A stretch of DNA of 64,000 nucleotides from Azolla caroliniana (lineage: Eukaryota > Polypodiophyta), in assembly GCA_043228905.1 (NCBI GenBank), contig JBHGNT010000005.1:9796001-9860000 (forward strand). Direction: 5' to 3'. How positions within the stretch are numbered: the first letter of the stretch is position 1; each line of letters begins with the position of its first letter. Shown one piece after another: positions 54,063 to 63,574 of the stretch. The translations under genes were made by a program, and so were the position numbers. The notes under the pieces are model-generated. The model ran no database searches, had not been told where the DNA came from, and saw nothing but the letters and a program-made list of their open reading frames with translations.

Positions 54063-57000
54063 ATGGATAGAGGCATGGCGAGCTCGCTTCCAACAGAGAA
54101 GCTCGACAGAACCAACTACGCGTCTTGGTCCTACAAGATGCACCAGTACCTGCTCGGGCACGGCTATTGGAGTTATGTCGAAGGAGCTAATGACGCGGCA
54201 CCCGAATCGACACACAGAGACTTCCCGTCGTGGGAGCCATCGGCGAGCAGGGTATTATACTGCTTCGTGTCGTGTGTGGGCGAACAAATATTGAGCTATG
54301 TTTGGGATGCAAAGATCCCGAAGGGTGCGTGGGAAAATTTGAAGACGATTTTCGCCGCGAGCACCACAGCCAGGAAGCTTCAGCTCTGACAGGAGTTGAG
54401 CAACCTACGACAACACGACTTGTCGGTGGCGGACTATACCTCGAAGATCAAGGATATCTGCAACTCCCTCGCCTCCATAGAGGTGAACATCGAGGAGAGC
54501 GAGATGGTCCAGATCTGTCTCGGAGGTTTGGCGTCGAAGTTCGGAGCGTTCCGAACGGCTGTGTGTACCCGAGAGAATACGCCGTCCTTTTTCGACTTAC
54601 AGTCAATGCTCCTGGTAGAGGAGAACCACGCGGGTGTGTCTACAAGCATGCACACCGACAGCAGAATGTTGTACACGGAGGGAGATAGGCCCCGTGGACG
54701 TGGAGGACGAGGCGAGTTGGCGCGCAATGGAGGCGGCCAACAAGATCAAGGAAGAAGGCACCGAAGTGATGCCGACAACAACTCTGGACCCTCCGGAAAC
54801 AGGGGGAGTTGAAGCGATGAGAACCGGCAAGGGAAGACCATCGCGGAGTGTTGGCACTGTGGCCGTGTGATTTCGCAAGGGCGCAGAGACGGGAGGATGT
54901 TCATCCTCAACTCCACTGACGGCGGCACCGCAATGTTCGCGAAGGGACAAAAATCTGAGTTGGACATCGACTTGTGGCACAAGCGGATAGGCCACGTCAA
55001 CTACCAGCGGCTTCAAGATCTGCAATCAAAACAGGTAGTGTTCGGATTGCCCAAATTTAGTGGCCGAAAGGCACAAATTTGTGAAACCTGCCAGCTCGGG
55101 AAGCAACACCGACTTCCTTTCCCCAACGAGCGAAACCGGAGCCAGAACAAGCTCGACCTTATCCATTGCGATGTATGGGGGCCGGCACAAGACGTTAGTC
55201 TTGGCGGGAACCGATATTTCGTCTCCTTCATCGACGACCACATGCGGCACACGTGGATCTACCTCATTGAGAGGAAGAGCGAAGTCTTCGACTGTTTCCG
55301 GGACCTCAAAGGGTTCGTGGAAACGGAAACGAGATGAAAGATCAAGTGCCTGCGGTCAGATGGCGGGAAAGAGTACTTTTCTGGTCAATTCAATGGTTAT
55401 CTACAACAAATGGGAATTCTGCGCGAATTCAGTTGTAGATACACGCCGGAGCAGAACGGCATGGCCGAGAGGAAGAATCGGTCAGTTGTGGAAGCGGCAC
55501 GGGCAATGCTGGAGGAGAAGAGCTTGCCCAAGTTCTACTGGGCCGAGGCGGTAAGAACCGCGGTATACATTCAGAACCGGATCGGAGACACTTGTCGGCG
55601 CACGAGCTATATTTCGGAACGAAGCCGAACTTGTGACACTTGAGGGTGTTCGGTAGCATTGCATATGTGCATGTACCGAAGGAGAAAAGGAGGAAGTTGG
55701 ACGCAAAGGCTGAGAAATGCATCTTGGTCGGTTACTCGGACGAGCACCAAACAAGCGCGTGTTAGCCGCGACGTTGTGTTTGACGAGTCTGCGTCCTGGT
55801 ACCAGCCCCCGACTCCAATCCGAGCTCTGACGATGAGGTCAGCGAGGCCGAGATGCCTCCGGATGAGCCCGAAATCGAGACCCGCGAAGAGAGTCTGATT
55901 TCACTCCGTTTAAGTGGACCGATTGGACGACTGAGTCGGTACGATCAGTCCGATGAAGAGCCAGCGAGTAGTGGAGACTCGGCCATGCATTCCCCACGCA
56001 GGAAGCCGAGGAGACAGCTTATGCGCAAAGAGAAAGGGAAGAAGAAGGTGTCGGATTCCGGCACGGATAGGAACGAGTCAGACCAAAGCGAGTCCGACTC
56101 CGAGGGAACCGGTGACGGGTCTTTAAAGGTGAAGTCCGCGTCGACCGAGAAGGCCTCGATATCGGCTAATGTGAGATTACGCCGATCTACCCGCCAGAAG
56201 AATCTTGTTTTGCGGTTCGGATACAACGAGTACATGGCGCATCATTATGCGTACATGACCCGTGTAGCGGAAGTGCGTGAGCCAGAGAGCTACGTAGAAG
56301 CGGCTAAAGACGCGAATTGGCGTGCCGCGATGGAGGAAGAGATGCACGCATTGGCGGAGAATGAGACATGGGACCTGGTTGACGCACCAAGAGGGGTAAA
56401 ACCGATCGGGTGTAGGTGGGTGTACAAGGTCAAGTACAACACCGATGGCTCGGTCAACTGGTATAAGGCTCGGCTAGTGGCAAAGGGCTACGCGCAGAAA
56501 CACGGCATCGACTATGATGAGACGTTTGCGCCGGTTGCGAAAATGATGACCGTCCGTGTTTTGCTCGCAGTAGCTGCGGTGAAGGGGTGGCACTTATATC
56601 AGATGAATGTAAAGAATGAGTTCCTGCTAGGTGACCTTGAGGAACAGGTGTACATGGTACAGCCCCCCAGATTTCACTCCGGAACGAACTCCTCGGCAGT
56701 ATGCCGACTGAAGAAGTCCCTTTACGGACTGAAGCAAGCCCTGCATGCCTGGAACGCGAAGATCACGCAACAACTGCGTCGGATGGGCTTCGTCACGTCA
56801 AAATCGGACTCTTCCCTGTTCATCCAGAAAGGTCGACTCGGACTAATTATTATTTTACTATATGTTGATGACTTGGTCATCACCGGCGCCGACCTAGGTG
56901 AAATCGACCACGTGAAGCTCCAGCTTGCGGCATCATTCAACAAGAAGGATCTGGGGGACCTTCATTACTTCCTCGGAATCGAAGTGATCCGTACCCCCGA

Positions 57001-58358
57001 AGGCATATTGATCAGCCAACGTCATTACGTGTTGAGTATGCTCTTCAAATTCGGGATGGCCGACTGTAAGTCTGTCTCGACTCCTCTGGACAGAACCGTC
57101 AAGCTTCGTCCCGATACGGGAAAGGTATGCGACCCGACGAGGTTCCGACAAATTATCGAAAGCCTCATATACTTGACCATCACCCGACCCGACCTCAGTT
57201 ATCCGGTCGGAGTGATCAGTCAATTCATGGCACGACCTACCGAAGAGTACCTTCAGTGTGCGCAACGCATACTTCGGTATGTCAATGGCACTAAGGACCG
57301 GGGACTGCTATATCGGACCGGTACAGCCACGTAGTTAGTCGGCTACACCGATGCTGATTGGGCTGGCAACGTCCGCCGATCGCTGATCCACGTCCGGATA
57401 CGCGTTCTCCCTCGGGAGTGCTGCGATCGCGTGGAGCAGTAAGAAGCAGCCGACAGTTGCACTATCGAGCACCAAAGCTGAGTACCGAGGAGCGGTTGTC
57501 GCGACATGCGAAGCCATATGGTTGAAGCGGCTACTTAAGGACCTGCAAGAGGAGGTGTCAGATTCGACAACAATCTATTGCGACAACCTCAGCATCATCC
57601 AGCTTGCGAGAAACCCTGTTTTCCACGCACGGACCAAGCACATTGAGGTGCGCTACCATTTCGTCCGTGAGCATGTCCTTTCCGGTGAAGTCGAACTTTA
57701 GTACGTTCCGACGGATCGGCAGACTGCCGACATCTTCACCAAGCCTCTTGTTCTGGACAAGTTGCGGCAATTCTCAAGTGCACTCGGATTGCGTCACCTC
57801 GACGTGCCAAACTTGAGGGGGAGAACAGTCCCGACTGACCAAGCAAGGCAGCAGGAAAGGAGCGGAGACCGCGACACCGAGTCGGTTGACTCGGTTGTCG
57901 AGTTCGACTTCGGATTGGCTGAAGAAGCCGAGGGCGGACCCGCGGAAAAGTCCGGAAGCGGACAGAAGGGGAGCAACCAAAGGAGAGAGCCGAAGCCAAC
58001 CACGCATGGGGAAGATGACGTCATCGACGGCGAGAAGACCGAAGAAAAATTGGAGACAGCCAACTCGGACGAGAGTGAAAACCGATCGGAGGTAGCCGAG
58101 TTGGTTCAGATGTTTGATTCAGATACGCTGAATCAACTGAGGCCCAAGCGAAAGAAAAGGCATCAGGAGAAGCGTCAACACCGCAACAGCAAAAGAGCTG
58201 ATAAGGGCCACATAAGCAGACAAGCCGACCGGAAGGGTCGAAGCGCGCGGAGTCGAACAGGTCGTGGAGCGCGAGCGAGGCGTGAAGCGAGGAGGAACCG
58301 GAGCTGTGAGCCCGAAGATCCCGAAGAGCCTCAAGTTGAGCTTGAGGGGGAGTGTTGA
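54063..58358 (+). pseudogene. copia C polyprotein, protease deleted, RT Asp changed
   Basis: Starts MDRGMASSLPTEKLDRTNY at 54063. A TGA after ARKLQL (54387-54389) and a stop after GNRGS (about 54810) interrupt gag. At 54866 the zinc knuckle breaks off after CWHCGR and the sequence jumps to ISQGRRDGRMF, so the rest of the knuckle and the whole protease are deleted in frame. Integrase follows (HCDVWGPAQD, a stop after ETETR, RSDGGKEYFS, QNGMAERKNR), then a frameshift near 55590. The long frame from 55853 holds RT with MNVKNEFLLG, where the family has MDVKNAFLQG (first catalytic Asp to Asn), and LLYVDDLVITG intact. RNase H is broken by a stop at 57332-57334 and frame change. The last frame reads ADIFTKPLVLDKLRQF, LDVPNLRGR and continues about 180 residues to 58358. 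Confidence 0.88.
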
Positions 58359-58807
58359 GAGACAAGCTCAACATCGGCTGTATCGGCTGAAGAAGCCGCG
58401 GACCGGATCGGTTGGGACCAATCGGTTAGGCCGAATGCGTAAACCGGTACGCAGACCGGTGCGTAGGTAGGGCCGGATCGGTGCGTAAACCGGGAGGCCA
58501 TTAGGAAAGATATTCCGTGAGGAATATATTTGGGAGTTAGTGTAGGAGCTCTTAATGAGCATTGAAGTACTGTCAGTACTTCGGTCAGTCCTTCTAGGAC
58601 TTGTATAAAAGTGTTCATTGAACACACATATGTATAGAGTGGTGAATAGAGATTGAGTACTTTTGTTGAATATAGTTCTTGTGTTTTCTCTCTCTCACTC
58701 TCTCTGTCTCTTCCGCGTATACTGCGTAAGCTCAAGCTCTCCATTAAACCTGAGTTTTCTTCCTTCTGTTCGGTCTTCATACTTGCTTCCGCATGTTACT
58801 TTTTACA
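58353..58807 (+). repeat. 3' LTR of copia C
   Basis: 455 bp, TGTTGAGAGACAAGCTCAACATCGG...TACTTTTTACA, preceded by CTTGAGGGGGAG. Confidence 0.93.
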
Positions 58808-59830
58808 CGCATGCTCCTAAGAATCGCCAAACCTCTGTGATGGATCCGCACTCCTCCTTCATTGCCGAGATGGCCTCTACCTTGGTTAGTGATGGCTTCC
58901 GTCCGTACGGCCGATCACTAAGATCTCTGGCTATCCGAGGGCCGACTTCTCTCCCGAGAAGGTAAGCCGCACGCCTTCGAGCCTCTATAGTATCTTCTCA
59001 TAGTCGGAGATATGGTTGGTGACAAACCTTCGGCACCCATCCGCCCCGATTGATTCATCCTTGGTGTCCGAAGGACACCCTTTGATAGGGATGTCGTCCA
59101 GGAAAGGCACGGTGATGTTCGGAATGCAGTCCCGCAGAACTCTATTCATTGCATTCACCATGTGTGCCACCGAGTTGGTCCCTACCTGTGGTAGGGTACA
59201 CATTCGAACTAGGCCGACAGGGGTTTGCATTGTAGTGATGTCCCTGCTTTCCACGGCCAGCTGGAATTGTTCGTACCCTGAGTAAAGGTCTCTGACTGAG
59301 TATATGGACCTTCTGGCGAAGGCTTCCTTGGTACGGATGGTCCAACTTCCTTGGTACGGATGGTCACCTTATTGACCGGTTGTAAGTCCTGGATGAAGCG
59401 CAACGTACCGTTCTTCTTTGGTATCGTAAACCACCAATTAGAGTAAGGGGCACTCGATGGTTCGAGGATGCCCAACTCCACCTTCTGCTTAAGAAGCTCC
59501 ATCAACATGGGCATGTTAGCTCTCGGCACTTCAATCGGTTTGAGGCTCCATGGCACGTGCGGCATGGTAAAGATCACCATTGGTTCGACCATGCTCGGGT
59601 CGATGCCCCCGATCTCTCTTGGCGAGAATGCGAAGGATTTCCCGTGCCTCTCGAGCATCCTTCTGAACCGGTCCTCTTCCGCTAGCAGTAGGAAGTCACC
59701 CCCACGGATCTTCAGTTCTCATAGTGTTTTGTCGGTGAAACAGTGTCCTATGCCGGCGATCTCGCAAACTCAGGTTGGCAGCGACCCCCTTTATTCGTTC
59801 CCAGCTGCCCTCCGGTAAGGGAGCCGCGAC
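58808..59830 (-). pseudogene. gypsy reverse transcriptase (5' part), frameshifted
   Basis: Minus frame 59209-59658 carries the RT entry region (VPRANMPMLMELLKQK, GILEPSSAPYSNWWFTIPKK, DLQPVNKVTIR). A 23-bp duplication (CTTCCTTGGTACGGATGGTC at about 59322 and 59345) then shifts the frame. 58985-59254 continues with TTMQTPVGLVRM and PFLDDIPIKG, where FLDD takes the place of the usual Y-x-DD. A stop after DYEKIL is followed by readable RT to the copia C edge (AISAMKEECGSITEVWRFLGAC). Confidence 0.78.
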
Positions 59831-59989
59831 GAGCTTCACCTTCCGGTCCACAGTCTTCTACTTGGTGTCTACTCAGGCAATCCGATGCGCCCTGGTTTTT
59901 CTTTTGAAGTCCGCAATGAATTCATACATGTCGACCAAACTGACCGGTATGACTTGGTCTTTGCTTAGGCCTCCTTCGACTACCTTCCC

Positions 59990-60181
59990 GATTTCTCCAA
60001 GGGTGTCATCGAACGAGACCGCCTCCATGGCTTCCCCAATCCCTTCATCATGACTCAAGGCTCCACACGCCTTTAAGCATATCTCGATTTCTCCAAGGGT
60101 GTCATCGAACGAGACCGCCTCCATGGCTTCCCCAATCCCTTCATCATGACTCAAGGCTCCGCACGCCTTTAAGCATATCTC
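59990..60181. repeat. 96-bp in-frame tandem duplication in gypsy pol
   Basis: GATTTCTCCAAGGGTGTC... starts at 59990 and 60086 with one difference seen (CTCCACACG versus CTCCGCACG). On the minus strand it duplicates 32 residues (EICLKACGALSHDEG...). Confidence 0.9.
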
Positions 60182-60324
60182 GGCCCATTTTCTTTCTCGG
60201 CCATTGATGGTGACTATGGTACATCCCCCGTTGTCGGAGAACAAAACATTCCTTCCTATTTTACAGGTGTGGGAAATTTTCCGGCTATCTGGACTATCGC
60301 GGTCCCATGCCTTGATAACCCTTT

Positions 60325-61458
60325 CTAAAAATCCGCCCTGTCGTTATTTCCGAGGGTGTCCCGGTTCCGCTCGTGATTCTTCTGAACGGTCAAAAATTGG
60401 ACGGAATAACGACCATCCTCACTTTTTACCCTTGCATAGGCTAAACCATTGTCCAACATTTTCGTCTCCATTCTAGTTGTCGTGATGTATGGTTCGCTGA
60501 GGATGACTGGGTGGGAGGAAATCTCTTGTATGAAAAAATGTTGGTTTATTTCGACGTCTCCAACGCTCACCCTGACGTTCGGGCAAGCCTCGTGTAGTTC
60601 TTCTGTGGCTCTTGTAGCCGTGCGTATCTTCCACCCGTGCTTGGTGTTGATCGGCCAATTCCCCTTCTTGTAGAAGTCCATGGACATTAGGTTAATTTCT
60701 AACCCGTGGTCGATTAGTGCCACCACCGGTTCCTTCACGTCCCCGATACGAACCGGGGTCTCTGTAGTCGCTCTTGCCCAGTGTGGCTTGGTGTAGTGGC
60801 TCTCCGGAAGCTCGTCTTCTGCGGCCATCTCGTCGAGGAGTGCCATCCTTACCTCAACCGGCTTCTCAGGCTCTGGTTCCGTCGCAAGACGCTTTCTTTT
60901 TCCGAGGTCCACGATGTTGTTGTGGAATTCCCTTCTCGCTATGCCAAGCACTTCCCTAAGAGTGAGTTCTATGCGACTGTCGAGAACTTGCTCCTCTAGA
61001 ACCTTCTGTAGGTTCGTTGTTTTCTCGATTTCCGAGCTTAAACGGAAGCTCAGAATCCTGCCCTTCTCCTTCTCCTTCTCCTGGGACTCAGTCGGAGTGG
61101 CATCGTGCCCTTTCGGTGTGCTTCGGGTGTCATACCTCCCCGAAGGGCCCACTGCCCCGGTTTTCCCCGCTTGCCTTTCGTCGATCAGGGCCTCGTAGTT
61201 CTTGCACGCGGCCTCCACAAAGCTGGTGCTCTCCTCAACGGGGTCACTCCAGCCGGTAACTTCGCGCACATGCTCCTCCGCGTGCTCCGCTTCTCCCTTC
61301 TGCAACCTTCCTCGGGACAAGGTCTCGAGAATAATCGACCAGAACCCAGTGTTTGAATCGGGTTTGGCCGCCCTTTCGCCTGCGTGGATGTCGGTTGAAT
61401 CCGAGTAGTGGACGGCTTCGACGTGTCGTGCCGCGGCTTCTTCCATTAGCCTCTTCAT
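60325..61458 (-). pseudogene. gypsy gag C-terminus and aspartic protease, 377-codon open frame
   Basis: The open frame encodes a charged segment (about 1-165, SRLSSEIEKTT-like FRLSSEIEKTTN), a linker (RMALLDEMAAEDELPESHY) and a retropepsin-like domain with VALIDHGLEINLMS, where DHG replaces the usual D-[ST]-G, followed by GWKIRTATRATEELH, VSVGDVEINQHFFIQ and HPVILSEPYITTTRMETK. It is listed as a pseudogene because the flanking gag and RT are frameshifted, although this block itself is open. The DHG motif might still be an active variant or a lineage trait. Confidence 0.7.
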
Positions 61459-61469
61459 GCCACCTCATC

Positions 61470-62418
61470 CGAAATTTGCGTCAAGCAATCTTCGCGTGTT
61501 GCTCGCATGTATCCTGCCATTCGAGAGATAGGCTACATTACTTCTGAGCGCTTCACCGAGGTCAGCACAATCTCTTCGGGAATGTCTGGTGGCGTCGCAC
61601 CATATGCACCTCTGATTGGCCGGCGGTTCTCGATCGCGCGGCTGACCCTCGTCGCTTCACCGGGCCTAGGCGATCGGGAGGTTGCGCACCATCTTTGTCA
61701 GTTCTTCTAGTCCTGCTGGCCCTGCGACTATGTTCGCCGGCGGTGAGCCTAGCTCGAGCCACCTCCTCGTTTCTTCCATTCGTGTCGATAGCCGGTTTGG
61801 CCGGCGAGGACCCCTTTTCTTTCCAATCTCAGCGTTTGTCAATCCTACTGCATACTTCTTTGACAGTCGCCCAGTCAGTTGTGAGACCACGGTTGGTTTC
61901 CTGAAGAAGGCCCATGCTTTCTTGGACACACGAGTCAAACAACGGAACGAAAAATAGGACTTTGTTCGTTTTGAGCACGGTTCGGTCCAATCTAGACAGC
62001 CACGTGAACCGTGACTCGAACTCCTGGAGGAGCGCCGAAGCATTCTGACCCTTTTCAGGGCTGTTGACCCATTCCATAAAGTCCTTTCTCGATAGTCGGA
62101 GCGAGTCTTCATAGTTGTATCTTTCGAGAACTTCCTCCGCGAACTCCGCCCAATCATTGCTGCCCGCTTGTATTTCGGTCATCTCTATATGGATGTGTGG
62201 TATCACGACCCTGTCAGTCGTCTATCCTCGGGTATATTCCTCATCTACATTTTAGATTTGTAGGCTTCTAAGTAACTCGTGGCGTCTTTCCCACTGAACC
62301 GACCTATCTTGTCGACCGTTGCTTCTATGGCCCTGTCGAGGGCACTCGCACCCTCGCGAGCGCTAAGCAGGCGGTCTACCGCCACCGCCATTGCTTCTGC
62401 AAGTTCGCTCCCTCTCAT
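61470..62418 (-). pseudogene. gypsy gag, frameshifted
   Basis: ATG at 62418 (MRGSELAEAMAVAVDRLLS), then GRFSGKDATSYLEAYKSKM, two stops near 62235-62250, and the frame 61829-62206 with WAEFAEEVLERYNYEDSLRL, LLQEFESRFTWLSRLD and LFFVPLFDSCVQESM. Further frame changes lead into 61666 and the protease block. Gag would form the particle shell. No zinc knuckle was found. Confidence 0.75.
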
Positions 62419-62442
62419 TTTCAGATTCCTTTGCCGCCCCTC

Positions 62443-62460
62443 TTCACGTCGGGTTCATCA
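62443..62460 (-). promoter_or_regulatory. primer binding site, probable tRNA-Trp
   Basis: Minus strand TGATGAACCCGACGTGAA, 4 bp inside the 5' LTR. It matches the complement of the plant tRNA-Trp 3' end with one mismatch at position 3. Confidence 0.72.
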
Positions 62461-62602
62461 AATATGTTGAGGAAATCCTTGCGAGGGTCTTGAACCATGA
62501 GGGTCATGAACCAAGGAATCAAGAAGTGAGGAGGAAGAGTCTGTGGTTTAGGTGAGCCATGAGACTGCAGTTTAAATAGAAAGATTAGCGAAACGAGAGA
62601 GA

Positions 62603-63574
62603 ACACGTTCGCGTTCACAAGTGGAAGGATCGCGCATAAATGGAAGGATAAGGGAAATTTTAGGGGTTTTTCAATGATTTTACAAAACACATTGATACCA
62701 GTATCATACAAGTTCAAACATACTATGAAAAAGGTTAAAAATCCACTATTTTCGTGATTTAGAAGTAACTAAAAAAAGACGAATTTCAAAAACATACATT
62801 CTCAATTTATATCACAAACTTTACAACCAATGTTATTTTATAAGAAACGATTTTTGGGAAATCATAAGAATTCAAAACACATGATTTTATATTACTCGAT
62901 TTGTTACAAGCGGAATGTAGTTACACTTAATAGCCAAATATACATTCATGATCACTCCTTTACGGAGAATCACTACTATAACTAATATACAATGACGATT
63001 CCTCCTCATCATCCTCGGATGTACCAATCAGTGCATTATCTTCGTCATAAACCAAATGGTTTGACTCTAGATTATATGTAGTAGATCTCGTTTGCCTTTG
63101 ACTCGAGCCACCTTGTAGACCTGGTAATTTTTCTTTTATTATATCTATTGTTGACTTCCTTAATCGTCCGGCTTTTGTAAGTGTGAAGTCGTACACGATG
63201 ATATCCACATCAGAGATATCAAGGGTCGAGGTGTTACGAATGTTTCGCTTCCTCTTCCTACCTCCCCTTCTTGTTTGGCATTCAATCATCTCCAATGTAT
63301 ACTTACCTGTAAAAGCATTTGCACTTCTAGTGTTGTACCAATGAACATTTATAGACTTGATCGTGTTATCTATTTCATGTCTAAACTTGCATGATTTCTA
63401 ATGATCTCCACTCGTAGATCTATCATGTATTTTTATATTTGCAAATTCTTATCAAGTTGAGGAACATGTGATACTAGTGCATCCAATTATTGTAGAGAGG
63501 GTGTATTTGCTTCGTTTTAAGAAGATTCTACAAGTGGAATGCGCAATCCTTCCACTTGTGAACGCGAACGTGTT
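62603..63574. mobile_element. 972-bp TIR element (non-autonomous DNA transposon)
   Basis: Terminal inverted repeats of about 36 bp with one mismatch: AACACGTTCGCGTTCACAAG at 62603 and its reverse complement ending at 63574. The partner LTR (50843 region) lacks it, which proves insertion. The duplication is AGAG (62599-62602 and 63575-63578) but lies in a GA repeat, so its length is uncertain. The interior is AT-rich with no transposase. I cannot assign a superfamily from the TIR. Confidence 0.82.
62960..63295 (-). CDS. 111-aa ORF inside the TIR element, unrecognised
   Basis: Starts MEMIECQTRRGGRKRKRNIR, a basic stretch like a nuclear localisation signal. It continues with DISDVDIIVYDF and ends with an acidic, Ser/Tyr-rich tail (SEDDEEESSLYISYSSDS). 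I recognise no domain. It could be a remnant of a captured or original transposon gene, or chance. Confidence 0.25.
   Translation of the reverse strand: MEMIECQTRRGGRKRKRNIRNTSTLDISDVDIIVYDFTLTKAGRLRKSTIDIIKEKLPGLQGGSSQRQTRSTTYNLESNHLVYDEDNALIGTSEDDEEESSLYISYSSDSP

Larger units (their letters stand above)
53536..58807 (+). mobile_element. copia C (Tork-like), internally deleted, TSD CGCA(A/T)
   Basis: LTRs 53536-53990 and 58353-58807 (455 bp each), primer site TGGTATCAGAGC at 53991-54002, purine tract at 58341-58352. Flanks are CGCAA (53531-53535) and CGCAT (58808-58812). Removing the element joins gypsy RT in frame (RFLGAC|AFYHIW). Same lineage as 24014-29859, including the long C-terminal extension. 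Confidence 0.93.

Noticed and set aside
62421-62717. 98-codon frame across the primer site and LTR of the gypsy element
   Set aside because: It crosses the LTR boundary and the TIR insertion edge, so it cannot be an ancestral gene.
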